Positions 22,673 to 32,981 of a DNA stretch of 37,283 bases are shown one piece after another (position 1 is the first letter of the stretch; each line of letters opens with the position of its first letter). The translations under genes were made by a program, and so were the position numbers. Origin of the DNA: Bacteroidales bacterium (GTDB lineage: Bacteria; Bacteroidota; Bacteroidia; Bacteroidales; WCHB1-69); contig JAGCXN010000027.1 in NCBI GenBank assembly GCA_017961265.1, positions 1 through 37,283 on the forward strand, given 5' to 3'. The notes beneath the pieces were generated by a model. That model saw only the letters and a list, made by a program, of their open reading frames with translations. It did not search any database and had not been told where the DNA came from.

Positions 22673-22719
22673 AAAAAAACGGAAATCCTTGCAGCAGAGT
22701 GCTGTTACAGGAATTTCCG
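22673..22719 (-). terminator. pyrK leader hairpin 1, followed by T7
   Basis: CGGAAAT pairs with ATTTCCG, CCT with AGG and CAGCA with TGCTG (one bulged T, small internal loop), followed on the minus strand by seven T. It lies about 25 nt downstream of the predicted transcription start. Confidence 0.65.
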
Positions 22720-22749
22720 GTATTCTTTCTCTTTGGAGCATACTGGCGG

Positions 22750-22757
22750 CAAAAATA
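22750..22757 (-). promoter_or_regulatory. -7 promoter box (TATTTTTG) for pyrK operon
   Basis: CAAAAATA on the plus strand, followed by CCGCC on the minus strand. It gives a ~105-nt leader that holds both hairpins. It lies between the rubredoxin terminator and pyrK. Confidence 0.65.
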
Positions 22758-22808
22758 CTACTTTTTTTGAATATAATTCGCCTTGTTCATATCTTTTGAA
22801 AAGTGTTG

Positions 22809-22840
22809 AAAAATACCCCTTCGTCACAAGGAGGAAGGGG
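22809..22840 (-). terminator. Terminator after rubredoxin gene
   Basis: CCCCTTC (22816-22822) and GAAGGGG (22834-22840) with TATTTTT after it on the minus strand. It separates rubredoxin transcription from pyrK. Confidence 0.8.
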
Positions 22841-22848
22841 TAAAATCC

Positions 22849-23007
22849 TTATTCTTTCGAGAACTGGTCCTTGCCAACGCCGCACATCGGGCATTCGAAA
22901 TCGGCGGGGAGTTCCTCCCATGGGGTTCCGGGCGCAATGCCCGCTTCCGGCACACCAACGGCGGGGTCGTAAACCCAACCGCACAAATCACATACGTACT
23001 TTTCCAT
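22849..23007 (-). CDS. Rubredoxin
   Basis: 52 aa from ATG at 23007 ([15 protein letters not shown]). Upstream in-frame codons are promoter DNA. Two C-x2-C pairs (CDLC at 6-9, CPMC at about 39-42 followed by GVGKDQF) bind one iron. It carries electrons in anaerobic oxygen or superoxide detoxification; no partner oxidase lies nearby. Standard length. Typical of anaerobes. Confidence 0.97.
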   Translation of the reverse strand: MEKYVCDLCGWVYDPAVGVPEAGIAPGTPWEELPADFECPMCGVGKDQFSKE

Positions 23008-23059
23008 AGTCTTTGTTTTTAAAGGTTTGTAATAATTATAAGGTAATGAATAACGGCGG

Positions 23060-23092
23060 CAAAGATAAGGAATTATCTGATAACCACACAAA
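23060..23092 (-). promoter_or_regulatory. Promoter of rubredoxin gene
   Basis: TATCTTTG (23060-23067 on the minus strand) and TTTG (23089-23092), separated by 21 bp, the spacing expected for Bacteroidota. Confidence 0.7.
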
Positions 23093-23093
23093 A

Positions 23094-23579
23094 CTATTGT
23101 ATTGAGAATTTATCCCCGTAAGGGAAACGTCCTTCATAAAAACCAGAAATGTCATTTACACGACATTCTCCACTTTTATATATGGAAACATTATAGTAGG
23201 TATGCTCTATACCACCAATCCATTTATAGTCAATAATCACATCTATTGTGCCATCTGATTTGGGGACAGCCCTGATATTATCGTATTTCAGATCCGGCTT
23301 GTACATTTTCAGGCAATATTCAACGGCTTGGATGGCTTTCTGCTCATTACAGACGGATGCCGTCTGATTTTCTGCTTTCGGCTCGGATTTGTCAGCAGCA
23401 CTTTCAGTTGAACTTTTGTCTGTTTGCTCAACAGGCTGTATGCCAACGGCCTGTTGCAGTTCTGCAACATCTTTTTTCAACTGTTCCACCTCTTCTTGCA
23501 GATCTTTGCTTTCATTAATACGGATGCAGCCTGCACACACTAATGCAAGTACCGCCAATAGAATAATGTTCTTTTTCAT
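23094..23579 (-). CDS. Small lipoprotein with coiled coil
   Basis: 161 aa. The signal peptide ends in LVCAGC with the lipid-modified Cys at 18. Residues 24-46 ([23 protein letters not shown]) form a heptad coiled coil, like the trimerisation stalks of small lipoproteins. A Ser/Thr/Glu linker follows, then a ~75-residue beta-rich domain ([20 protein letters not shown] ... ending PYGDKFSIQ). Function unknown. It ends 2 bp from the rubredoxin -33 box. Confidence 0.8.
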   Translation of the reverse strand: MKKNIILLAVLALVCAGCIRINESKDLQEEVEQLKKDVAELQQAVGIQPVEQTDKSSTESAADKSEPKAENQTASVCNEQKAIQAVEYCLKMYKPDLKYDNIRAVPKSDGTIDVIIDYKWIGGIEHTYYNVSIYKSGECRVNDISGFYEGRFPYGDKFSIQ

Positions 23580-23631
23580 TGCTATGGTGATTTTGATTAA
23601 AATTTACCTGCCGTTCATCTTACAAAGTCTT

Positions 23632-24033
23632 TTATACCAGCACTGCGTGGCTGAATGTTTCGGCAAATTTCGTGACACCTGTTTGGATACGCTGTATCGT
23701 TTTTGCCGACGGCTTCCGATATCCTGTTACATAATGGCTCAACTGTTTGCTGTTGATACCTGTAGCCTTTGACAATCCAGTGAGTGTGAATGGGGAATAT
23801 TTAAGAAAAGATACCGTATCGAACACATACTCAAACTCAAGACTATCAAAGTCGAACATCTCGCCTGATTCCGCATACGCTGCTTTCATTTCTTCTTTGC
23901 TCTTCTGCAAATCGGCTTTAGCCGCCTCAATGGTGTCGCCTTGTGCAAGCAGCATAAAGCCTAAAGAATCGTCATCTGTGTAAATGTCAAAGTCCAAATT
24001 TTTTCCCGTTTCAATAATTGCTCTTACTTTCAT
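23632..24033 (-). CDS. hicB: HicB-like antitoxin with C-terminal HTH
   Basis: 133 aa. The N-terminal ~60 residues form a HicB partial RNase H-like fold (MKVRAIIETGKNLDFDIYTDD ... GDTIEAAKADL). The C-terminal ~50 residues form an HTH (LTGLSKATGINSKQLSHYVTGYRKPSAKTIQRI). It would bind and inhibit HicA and repress the operon. It follows hicA by 39 bp on the same strand. Confidence 0.85.
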   Translation of the reverse strand: MKVRAIIETGKNLDFDIYTDDDSLGFMLLAQGDTIEAAKADLQKSKEEMKAAYAESGEMFDFDSLEFEYVFDTVSFLKYSPFTLTGLSKATGINSKQLSHYVTGYRKPSAKTIQRIQTGVTKFAETFSHAVLV

Positions 24034-24072
24034 ATTATATTTCTATGGTTCTTAACAATAAATCGAAGTTCA

Positions 24073-24255
24073 TTATTTGATACCCGCTTGTTTTAAAATT
24101 TTCCCCAATGTTCCAGTCTTCACTTCCTCTGATTTATGGTGGCTGGTCTGGAATTTTTTACCTGTAATAGGGCTGAACCATAACGGATGGTCATTATTGC
24201 CAATAAGATAACACCCAGCTTTTTTCAATATCTTTTCCAATTCAGAATACTTCAT
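24073..24255 (-). CDS. hicA: HicA-like mRNA interferase toxin
   Basis: 60 aa, a dsRBD-like small toxin. The pattern is ELEKILKKAGCYLIGNNDHPLWFSP (His in the catalytic position), SHH, and GTLGKILKQAGI at the end. All are typical of HicA, which cleaves mRNA. Paired with hicB. The promoter box is at 24279-24286. Confidence 0.9.
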   Translation of the reverse strand: MKYSELEKILKKAGCYLIGNNDHPLWFSPITGKKFQTSHHKSEEVKTGTLGKILKQAGIK

Positions 24256-24278
24256 ACCCGTTATTTGTTTCAGCGCTG

Positions 24279-24286
24279 CAAAGATA
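24279..24286 (-). promoter_or_regulatory. -7 promoter box (TATCTTTG) for hicAB
   Basis: CAAAGATA on the plus strand, followed by CAGCGC on the minus strand, 24 bp before hicA. Confidence 0.55.
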
Positions 24287-24397
24287 GAAAAAAAACTAAC
24301 AACTTTTATCCTTATTCAAAAAAATATCCACAATCAAAAATTCACCCCCTTATCAAGACGCGGTACACGATGTATTTCTAAATATCTAACCCCTATT

Positions 24398-24419
24398 GAG
24401 ACGATGTACACATCGTCTC
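24398..24419. repeat. GAGACG-type palindrome
   Basis: Arms GAGACGATGT and ACATCGTCTC around AC, 10 bp each. A degenerate relative (GAGATGC ... GCATC around TGTACA) is at 31700-31720. The GAGACG...CGTCTC form is a widespread intergenic palindrome in some bacteria (from memory). Confidence 0.6.
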
Positions 24420-24440
24420 TACTATACCCTATTCACTGCC

Positions 24441-24474
24441 CCCTGTACCCTGTACCCTGTACCCTGTACCCTGT

Positions 24475-24475
<1 letters not shown>
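24441..24475. repeat. Tandem repeat, 5 x 7 bp (CCCTGTA), at pyrC stop
   Basis: Four exact CCCTGTA units and one CCCTGTT, reaching the pyrC stop at 24475-24477. Confidence 0.85.
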
Positions 24476-25731
<1,256 letters not shown>

Positions 25732-25751
25732 AATTTTGGTTTTTGGGTACA

Positions 25752-25784
25752 AAAAAACACCGCACGTTTTGTGCGGTGTTTTTT
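25752..25784 (-). terminator. Bidirectional terminator after S46 peptidase gene
   Basis: AAAACACCGCAC (ending 25765), loop GTTTT, GTGCGGTGTTTT; T or A runs on both sides. It ends the S46 gene just upstream of pyrC. Confidence 0.9.
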
Positions 25785-25794
25785 CATAACTGGT

Positions 25795-27954
25795 TTATTT
25801 GACGATTTGCATTTCGTCGATAAAGCGCTGTGCACCAGCGAACTTGTCGATAACGAACAGAACGTAGCGGATATCAACGCAGATGCAGCGCTGCAGTTCG
25901 GTGTCGAAGAAGATGTCGCTGCAGAGGGCTTCAATATTGCCGTCGAAGGCGCAACCGATGAGTTCGCCCTTGCCGTTGAGCACGGGGCTGCCGGAGTTAC
26001 CGCCGGTGATGTCGTTGTTGGTGATGAAGCAGACCGGAAGGTCGCCGTTCTTCATGGCGTAACGTCCGAAGTCCTTGTCAAGGATGAGCTGTTTCAGCTT
26101 CGGGCTGACGTCAAATTCCGGATCGCCGGGAATTTCCTTCTGGAGGATACCTTCAGCGGTGGTGTAGTGCAAGTATTTCACACCATCTGACGGGAAGTAG
26201 TCGCAAACGGTGCCGTAGGTGCAGCGCATGGTGGAGTTGGCGTCAGGATACATCGGGGTCTCCTTGTTCATCTCTTTCAGAGCGGCGAGGTATTTGCGGC
26301 GCGGGGTCTCGAACTTGTTGTTCATGTCCATGTACGCGGTCTGGTATTTGATGACCGTGCTGAGGACAGCAGAAAAATACTGGTAGAGAGGATCTTCGTC
26401 AAAAGCCTTCTGGCTGGGTTTGTCCAAATATTTCTGAAAATTCTCCTCGGTACCGAAGATGGATTTCTCAACGCAAGCTTTGGCAAATGCCTCAAAGTTA
26501 CCTTTGTACTTCTTATTAATATAGGTATAGATGTCGGGCTGGTACTCCACGGGGAGGGTCTTCCAGAGTTTCAGTTCAGCCTCAATGATTTTCTCTTCGG
26601 TAAGGATGTCAACACCCTTCATCTCCTTGCGGTAGGATTCGAGGAATTTGTCCTTCTTTTCCTGGCTGAAGGATTTTTCACCGTCGGCAATGCGGAGGCC
26701 ACGCAGATGGTAAGGCAGGAAGGTGGTCTTGGAAAGCATCAGGGAGAAGTTGGCATAGAAGAAGGTGCGCATCACGTTCTCGTCAGCTTCGTTGCAGATC
26801 TTTGCAATCTTTTCAAACGGATTGCCATAGAGGTCTTTGCGTTCCTGTTTGGCTTCAATCCAGTCGAGGAGCTTGGCCTCTTCAACGGCCTTCTTTCCGG
26901 CGATGTCGAGTTTGATGAGGCTGGCGTATTCACCCTTCTGGTTCTTCCACGTGTTGGCCATGCTGGCGTAGTCGGAAGCGTAGTTGATACGGACGATGTC
27001 GCGGGCGTTCATCTGCTCGCGGATGACGGGCAGGATGGCATCGCAGGCCTCGATGATGGGCTTGTTCTGGCAACGCAGCTTGTTCTCGATTTCGTAGGAA
27101 GTCATGAAACGTTCGGTGCTGCCGGGAATACCCCAAACCATCGCATAGTCACCGTATTCGATACCTTTCAGACTGACCGGAAGCGAGTATTTGGGCTTCA
27201 TCGGCACATTATCCTTGCTGTATTCGGCGGGAGTGCCATCGGGAGCGGTGTAGATACGGAACATGGAGAAGTCACCGGTGTGGCGGGGCCATACCCAGTT
27301 GTCGGTCTCGTCACCGAACTTACCGATGCTGCTCGGCGGAGCACCGACCAAGCGGACATCACGATAGACTTCATAAACGAACATGTAATATTCGTTACCT
27401 TCGTAGAAATCCTTGATTTTCACGGTGTAGCGGCCGTTTTCGCTAGTAGCCTGCTCCAATTCCTTGATGGCTTTGGAGACCTTGCTCTCACGCTCGCTCT
27501 TTTTGGTGTCGTTGGTCACGCCCTCAAGAACCTTGGCGGTCACATCCTCCATACGAACGAGGAAGGTGGCGGTGAGGCCGGGATTCGGGAGCTCCTCTTC
27601 GTACGACATGGCCCAGAAGCCGTCCTTCAGATAGTCGTGGGCTTCGGTGGAGTGGTCGGCGATGGAGGCATAACCGCAGTGGTGGTTGGTGAGCATCAGA
27701 CCGTTTTCGGAGATGATCTCACCGGTGCAGAAATGCTGGCCGTCGTTGCCCAGTTCCACGATGGCATCCTTCAATGAAGAGTTGTTGATGTCGTACATCT
27801 GTTCGGCGGTCAGTTTAAGACCCAACTTCTTCATTGTCGCATAGTTGTAATCTTTCACAAACATCGGGAGCCACATACCTTCATCCGGCGGATTGGTGGC
27901 ACCCAGCTGCGCAAACATCAGTGCGCAAAGTGCTAACATGAATAGTTTTTTCAT
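25795..27954 (-). CDS. S46 dipeptidyl-peptidase, DPP7-like
   Basis: 719 aa with signal peptide (MKKLFMLALCALMFAQLGA). Catalytic His is in LMLTNHHCGY (about 86-95), and catalytic Ser in TGGNSGSPVLNG near 652. Downstream the sequence CAFDGN has Gly at the specificity position (Porphyromonas numbering 673). This suggests DPP7-type preference for hydrophobic P1, not the Asp/Glu preference of DPP11 (Arg there). It acts in the periplasm on peptides and is typical of amino-acid-fermenting Bacteroidales. Confidence 0.92.
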   Translation of the reverse strand: MKKLFMLALCALMFAQLGATNPPDEGMWLPMFVKDYNYATMKKLGLKLTAEQMYDINNSSLKDAIVELGNDGQHFCTGEIISENGLMLTNHHCGYASIADHSTEAHDYLKDGFWAMSYEEELPNPGLTATFLVRMEDVTAKVLEGVTNDTKKSERESKVSKAIKELEQATSENGRYTVKIKDFYEGNEYYMFVYEVYRDVRLVGAPPSSIGKFGDETDNWVWPRHTGDFSMFRIYTAPDGTPAEYSKDNVPMKPKYSLPVSLKGIEYGDYAMVWGIPGSTERFMTSYEIENKLRCQNKPIIEACDAILPVIREQMNARDIVRINYASDYASMANTWKNQKGEYASLIKLDIAGKKAVEEAKLLDWIEAKQERKDLYGNPFEKIAKICNEADENVMRTFFYANFSLMLSKTTFLPYHLRGLRIADGEKSFSQEKKDKFLESYRKEMKGVDILTEEKIIEAELKLWKTLPVEYQPDIYTYINKKYKGNFEAFAKACVEKSIFGTEENFQKYLDKPSQKAFDEDPLYQYFSAVLSTVIKYQTAYMDMNNKFETPRRKYLAALKEMNKETPMYPDANSTMRCTYGTVCDYFPSDGVKYLHYTTAEGILQKEIPGDPEFDVSPKLKQLILDKDFGRYAMKNGDLPVCFITNNDITGGNSGSPVLNGKGELIGCAFDGNIEALCSDIFFDTELQRCICVDIRYVLFVIDKFAGAQRFIDEMQIVK

Positions 27955-28013
27955 AGAAAATTGGTTTTGGTTATTGATTTGGTTTATAAAGTTTTAAAAT
28001 TTAAAAGTTTAAA

Positions 28014-28045
28014 GTTAAGGAGTTAAGGTGTGAAGATGTGAAGGT
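28014..28045. repeat. Tandem repeat, 4 x 8 bp
   Basis: GTTAAGGA, GTTAAGGT, GTGAAGAT and GTGAAGGT, in the spacer before the S46 gene. Confidence 0.65.
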
Positions 28046-28053
28046 GTGGAAAT

Positions 28054-28081
28054 TTTCAGTTCTCAATTTTCAATTCTCAAT
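28054..28081. repeat. Tandem repeat, 4 x 7 bp, at stop of the 820-aa gene
   Basis: TTTCAGT, TCTCAAT, TTTCAAT and TCTCAAT, ending directly at the stop codon (28082-28084). Confidence 0.75.
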
Positions 28082-30544
28082 TTACTTGCACGTTTTACAG
28101 ATCACCTTCTGCACATCCTGATTGTCGAAAATGACGACGGGCAGTTTGTCGAAGAGGTTGCAAAGGCGGGTCGGGTCCTTTTCGGAGGCCATCTTGACAG
28201 CTTTGGCAAAATTGCCGCTCATGTACATTTCCTCGCGCACAGCCGCCAACGAAATGAACGAGAACAGGAAGTCATTGGAGATTTTCGGCTCGTCCAAGAA
28301 AGGCTCCATCAGGCTCACGGCATAAACATAGTCACCGTTTTTGGCAAAAACGGAAGCCAACTTGTAGGCATTCTGCCACGATGACATCTTGGGGTTGCGG
28401 ATTTCCTTGATTTTAGTATAGGTGGCATCTGTGAGGGACACATTCTCTGTGGTGGCAGGCTGTTTTTTCAAATAATCAAGCACTTGGAATTGGAACTCCA
28501 TATTGAGGTTGTTGACCTGATCCTGCGGAAGCTGCGCAAGGGTATAAAGTTTGTCAATGGCGGCCTGACGGGTGGTGAGGTCAACGTTGTCGGTAATCGG
28601 CACGGCGGCGGCCACCTCGGCAGTCACCTTGTTGAACTGAGCCACGGGAGTGGTCACGTTGAGCTTGCAGGCATCAATCATAGCTTGGGCACAGCGATCG
28701 GAGAGGTCACCCTCCACGACGTTCTGCATATATGCCTTATTGATCAGCAGTGCCTGACATTCTTTACGGTTTGGAATCTCCTGTCCCATCACGGCACGGT
28801 TATTGTATTTTTTTGCCTCCACCTGTTTCATCATATACTGCTGGATGGACATTGCCAGACCCCAATTCTTGGCCGCCACAGTGCGGTTGAACTTGGTAAC
28901 AACAAAACCTTGTTCGTTCTCCTCGTCCACCTTGTAGGTGATGGTCATCACCAACTTGGCGAAACGGTGTTTCTTCAAATAGTTGGGTTCCAGAATTTTG
29001 GCTATTTTCCCACCATCGGCTTTTAATGCGTTGGCCGCCTCCTGCTTGGTCATCAGGGTGAGGTCGTAATAGACTTCATCGTAAACCACATCTTTCTTGA
29101 ACAGTTCCCAGCTGTCATCGTATGAGATGGTAGTGGGCAGGTTGGGATTGGCGTAGTGGGTTTTCAGGGCCTTGGCGATGCTTTCGGCGCGGCGTTTCTG
29201 GTTTTTCTGGGAGGTGGCGTCTCCGAGGAAATTGAGGGAGTTGGTGGCCACGACCTCAATCTTGTCGATGGTGAATGCGGGTTCGTTAATGCCATTGAGG
29301 AACGGAGCGAGGTCAGCTGCTGTGTAGTCCAACTTCTTGTCCTCAAACGGGATAACCACTTCGATCGTATGCTGTTCGGGGGCGGGCACCCACTGTCCGG
29401 CCGGCTTAATGGAGATCTCGTCCTTCAGGAAGAACATCTTCTCCTTGTAAGCAGCGTTCTTGTACTCGACACTCTTCTTCACCACGTCGCGGCAGACGTA
29501 TTTGCCGTCCTTTACAATAATAATATTAATGTCATACTCGGCGTCTTCCGGAAGTTCTTCGGGCAAGGTGGCGATGGGAGCCAACAGCTTGGTGGTTTTC
29601 TTACCGGGTGCCTCATTATCCGCCAACATCTGCTCGTAGGTGATGATTTTGGTCATGAAACCATGGTTCGGTTTGTCATGATCGACCTGATCTGTCTCGC
29701 CACACTTGTACTGGTCATGCTGAACGAAGTCGAGAACGATGGCGTCACCTTCCTTTCCAATGATACGGCGCAGTGCTTTGAAATCATCGTGGGAAAAATA
29801 GACCGTGTTATCTTTTACGGAAAGACACTCAGAAAGAATTTCCAAATTCTTATCTGTCATACATTTGCGACACAATTGGTCGTCATATCCTTGAAGTCCC
29901 ATTTTGGAACGGGTGTAGGGCAAATTCTTTACAATCCCGATGACCCGACCTTCATTGAAGGTGCGGTCGTTGGCCAGAATCAGCGACACATAGACGTTCT
30001 TCATATACTTATCGAACTCGTAGCCGAAACCGAGATAGGTGTACTGTCGGTCGAGCAGGACGACGGCGGTTTTCAGGTTCTTGAGGAGGGGACGTACTAG
30101 TTCGAGGCAGACATCGTAGTAGGTATATTCGGCAGAACCAAGGGTGGCCTTTGCCTTCGAGGCGAGCTCAACGCCGCGGGTTCCGAGGCCATATTTGCGC
30201 AAACGCTGCTCCGTCGTACGATAAGGAGAGATGTTATCAATGGTCTTCTCCTCCTTGCTGGCCTGATATTCAGCCTGCATTGTGGCGGTAGAGTCTAGCC
30301 GGATGTCCGTTTTCATGGCGGGGCAGAAGGCGTATTGCGCCCGAGCCGCGTTCACCATATCCTGAAAACAATTGTACAAAATGGAATGCTTAAAGTTGTT
30401 CGGAGCGAAATTCCTGACATAATCCTTGTTCGTTTTCAATTGTTCCGGATTAAAATCCTGATAGGGATTTTCCGTTTGAGAAAACGATAAATTACTAAAA
30501 ATCAAAAGAAAAAATGTCAAGAAAAAAGTAACTGTCTTCTTCAT
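28082..30544 (-). CDS. Exported 820-aa protein, CAP-like and OmpA-like regions
   Basis: Signal peptide at 1-22 (MKKTVTFFLTFFLLIFSNLSFS). Residues about 65-190 look like a divergent CAP/SCP domain (DIRLDSTATMQAEYQASKEE; then LELVRPLLKNLKTAVVLLDRQYTYLGFGY). Around 395-470, IEVVIPFEDKKLDY ... IDKIEVVATNSLNFLGD ... NQKRRAESIAKAL resembles an OmpA-like peptidoglycan-binding domain. A helical C-terminal third with repeats follows. Both domain calls are tentative. Probably a cell-envelope protein. Length has no close match I can name. The gene stands alone between spacers. Confidence 0.7.
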   Translation of the reverse strand: MKKTVTFFLTFFLLIFSNLSFSQTENPYQDFNPEQLKTNKDYVRNFAPNNFKHSILYNCFQDMVNAARAQYAFCPAMKTDIRLDSTATMQAEYQASKEEKTIDNISPYRTTEQRLRKYGLGTRGVELASKAKATLGSAEYTYYDVCLELVRPLLKNLKTAVVLLDRQYTYLGFGYEFDKYMKNVYVSLILANDRTFNEGRVIGIVKNLPYTRSKMGLQGYDDQLCRKCMTDKNLEILSECLSVKDNTVYFSHDDFKALRRIIGKEGDAIVLDFVQHDQYKCGETDQVDHDKPNHGFMTKIITYEQMLADNEAPGKKTTKLLAPIATLPEELPEDAEYDINIIIVKDGKYVCRDVVKKSVEYKNAAYKEKMFFLKDEISIKPAGQWVPAPEQHTIEVVIPFEDKKLDYTAADLAPFLNGINEPAFTIDKIEVVATNSLNFLGDATSQKNQKRRAESIAKALKTHYANPNLPTTISYDDSWELFKKDVVYDEVYYDLTLMTKQEAANALKADGGKIAKILEPNYLKKHRFAKLVMTITYKVDEENEQGFVVTKFNRTVAAKNWGLAMSIQQYMMKQVEAKKYNNRAVMGQEIPNRKECQALLINKAYMQNVVEGDLSDRCAQAMIDACKLNVTTPVAQFNKVTAEVAAAVPITDNVDLTTRQAAIDKLYTLAQLPQDQVNNLNMEFQFQVLDYLKKQPATTENVSLTDATYTKIKEIRNPKMSSWQNAYKLASVFAKNGDYVYAVSLMEPFLDEPKISNDFLFSFISLAAVREEMYMSGNFAKAVKMASEKDPTRLCNLFDKLPVVIFDNQDVQKVICKTCK

Positions 30545-30595
30545 ATCTTAATATTATTTGCATTTTACAAAAAACGGGCAATAATAAGAATTTTT

Positions 30596-30630
30596 TTTGA
30601 ATGTCATGTGATTTTTTTGCCGTATTTTTG
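30596..30630 (+). promoter_or_regulatory. Promoter of trpS
   Basis: TTTG (30596-30599), 23 bp, TATTTTTG (30623-30630) followed by CGCC. Start codon 27 bp downstream. Confidence 0.65.
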
Positions 30631-30656
30631 CGCCTCAATTTGAGATAAGAAATACA

Positions 30657-31652
30657 ATGGATAAAGTATTAAGCGGAATTCGTCCGACGGGGTTTCTCCA
30701 CCTCGGCAACTATTTTGGAGCACTCAGAAATTTCATCAAAATGCAGGAAGAGAACGATTGTTACTTCTTCATTGCTGATTACCACTCACTTACAACCCAT
30801 CCAACACCATCAGACCTTCGCTCGAATGTGAAAAACGTGCTGATTGACTACCTTGCAGCAGGTCTGGATCCAGAGAAGGCCACGATTTACATCCAGAGTG
30901 ACCTTCCTGAAGTGTGCGAACTCAGCCTGTTGCTTTCAATGAACGTGTATGTTGGTGAGTTACAGCGTGTCAGCTCCTTCAAGGAGAAGGTGCGCCGCCA
31001 GCCCAACAACGTCAATGCCGGACTACTCTCCTACCCCATCCTGATGGCCGCCGACATCCTCGTACACCGCGCTGACAAAGTGCCCGTCGGCAAGGATCAG
31101 GAGCAGCATCTGGAGATGACCCGCGACTTCGCCCAGCGTTTCAACCACATATACGGAGTCGATTACTTCAAACTGCCCGTCGCCTACAACTTCGGCCAGG
31201 AATTGGTGAAGATTCCCGGCTTGGACGGCAGCACAAAGATGTCCAAGTCTGACAACGAAAACTCCTGCGTCTATCTTTCTGACACGCCGGAAGTTATCAA
31301 GAAGAAGGTGATGAAAGCCGTCACTGACAGCGGTCCCATCGAACCAAACCAACCGAAGCCGCAGGCCATCGAGAACCTGTTCGCACTGATGCGTGCTGTA
31401 TCCGCACCCGAAACGCTGCAATTCTTTGAGGGTGAATACAATGAGTGCCGTATCCGCTACGGTGACATGAAGAAGCAGCTGGCTGCCGACATGACCGCCT
31501 TCATTGCGCCCATCCACGAACGGATCATGGAGCTACGCAGCAACGACGAATACCTCCGCAAAGTCATCCGCAACGGTGCCGAACGTGCCCACGCCAGCGC
31601 AGCACCCACCGTCCGCGATATCCGCGAAATCATTGGTATTAAACCGCTGTAA
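30657..31652 (+). CDS. trpS: Tryptophanyl-tRNA synthetase
   Basis: 331 aa, normal length. Class I motifs: IRPTGFLHLGNYFGA (8-22, HIGH-type) and GSTKMSKSDNE near 195-205 (KMSKS). It charges tRNA-Trp. It is the only plus-strand gene in this part and has its own promoter. Confidence 0.97.
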   Translation: MDKVLSGIRPTGFLHLGNYFGALRNFIKMQEENDCYFFIADYHSLTTHPTPSDLRSNVKNVLIDYLAAGLDPEKATIYIQSDLPEVCELSLLLSMNVYVGELQRVSSFKEKVRRQPNNVNAGLLSYPILMAADILVHRADKVPVGKDQEQHLEMTRDFAQRFNHIYGVDYFKLPVAYNFGQELVKIPGLDGSTKMSKSDNENSCVYLSDTPEVIKKKVMKAVTDSGPIEPNQPKPQAIENLFALMRAVSAPETLQFFEGEYNECRIRYGDMKKQLAADMTAFIAPIHERIMELRSNDEYLRKVIRNGAERAHASAAPTVRDIREIIGIKPL

Positions 31653-31726
31653 GTCGGGAGGAAAAAATTACGCCCTCCAATGTCTAGGGGACCCCTGCCG
31701 AGATGCTGTACATTGCATCCCCTGTG

Positions 31727-32914
31727 TTAAATCAGTTCACCTTTTCCGACTGTCACCCGCACCGTATAGTTTGTCTCCGGCCATACTGGCGACAACGTGA
31801 TATATCCGCTCACCAGCTTCCCGTCGGCAATCACCGGCGTGAATTTTTCGTTCATCGCAAGATGTTCGGCATACAACTCGCCCGCTGGGACACGGTACTC
31901 CAACGACATCGTGCCCGTCGCACCGTCAGCCAAGTGATTCCGGCAAAAACGGTTGGCTAGCAGACCCATCGTCATCCGCAGGTTCAGCTCCACGGCGGGA
32001 TTGACGAAATACGCCCCATCTTTCTGATAGACAAACATATCCACACCAACACAGCCCTTATAAAATGGGGCAATTTCTTTCTGGATAAATTGCAAAAGGC
32101 CATCCTGATATTCGTGAAGCAGCTGGATGTCAATCCATTGTGAAAGGCGTTTTTCGATTACCGAATCGGAAGCCAAGATATTGCCGAGATAGACTCCATT
32201 GTGGGTTTTGAAAAGTGAATAGCCTTCGAACGAGACCGTTCCGTTGCAATAGAATTCCATTGCAAAATCCTGAACAACAGATAGAAACGTTTCTGCCATA
32301 ATGCAGTCAGATTTCAGGATGGACTGACGTATCCAGCCGCGCTGGTGTGGACTCATTGTCAGCTCCACGCGGCGGAGTCCGCGGCCGCTGCCCGACCACG
32401 GCATTTTGAACATCGCTTTCCCGTGGCGGGCAAGGAAGTGGTCAGCTTCTTCGAGGGTGTGGAGTTCTTGGGCGGGCAGCGGCAACAAGTCGGGGCGGGT
32501 GGCGCGGTCGCGAAGGAACTGCATGGCTTCGGCGGCGGTACGGCGGTGCGAAAGCCGCTGGATTTCTGCAAGTTCCGTATCGGACGGCAAAGCACTTTCA
32601 GCCACACCCCATTTTTTCAAGCGTTCCCGGATGTTGTAGTTCCAGCCCCACGGCACCACCTTTTCGAGGGGCAGTTCCGGCAGTTCTGGCTTTGTCACCC
32701 AGCGGCACTCTTTCCGAAGTTCCTGTAACTGGCGGAGGAACTCGTCGGGCAGTGGCTGGTCCGGCACGAGGACGGCGGCGTCGCGGGTCAGCCAGGACAC
32801 GACGGGTGCGGTATCGGTGGCGAAGGCGACGGCCGAAGCCGGCGGCACATAGTGGGTACGGCCGTGCGCCAATGCCAAATCGTGGTCGGGATTAAATATC
32901 GCTAATCTGTCCAT
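31727..32914 (-). CDS. ATP-grasp-like hypothetical protein
   Basis: 395 aa from ATG at 32914 (MDRLAIFNPDHDLALAHG). The upstream ATG at 32929 lies inside the promoter box, so it cannot be the start. KAMFKMPWSGSGRGLRRV (near residues 165-182) resembles the ATP-grasp phosphate loop, and VNPAVELNLRMTMG (near 325-338) the metal-binding strand. It may form an amide or peptide bond on an unknown substrate. Conserved in Bacteroidota as hypothetical, to my knowledge. The Trp-rich N-terminus is distinctive. Confidence 0.75.
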   Translation of the reverse strand: MDRLAIFNPDHDLALAHGRTHYVPPASAVAFATDTAPVVSWLTRDAAVLVPDQPLPDEFLRQLQELRKECRWVTKPELPELPLEKVVPWGWNYNIRERLKKWGVAESALPSDTELAEIQRLSHRRTAAEAMQFLRDRATRPDLLPLPAQELHTLEEADHFLARHGKAMFKMPWSGSGRGLRRVELTMSPHQRGWIRQSILKSDCIMAETFLSVVQDFAMEFYCNGTVSFEGYSLFKTHNGVYLGNILASDSVIEKRLSQWIDIQLLHEYQDGLLQFIQKEIAPFYKGCVGVDMFVYQKDGAYFVNPAVELNLRMTMGLLANRFCRNHLADGATGTMSLEYRVPAGELYAEHLAMNEKFTPVIADGKLVSGYITLSPVWPETNYTVRVTVGKGELI

Positions 32915-32926
32915 ATTTTCACCGTG

Positions 32927-32934
32927 CAAAAATA
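32927..32934 (-). promoter_or_regulatory. -7 promoter box (TATTTTTG), near-leaderless gene
   Basis: CAAAAATA on the plus strand. A start about 6 nt downstream would leave only ~7 nt before the ATG at 32914. Confidence 0.55.
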
Positions 32935-32981
32935 GTGAAAAAGTGGGTGGTATAGCCGGTGAATTTTATAGAAAAATATCG

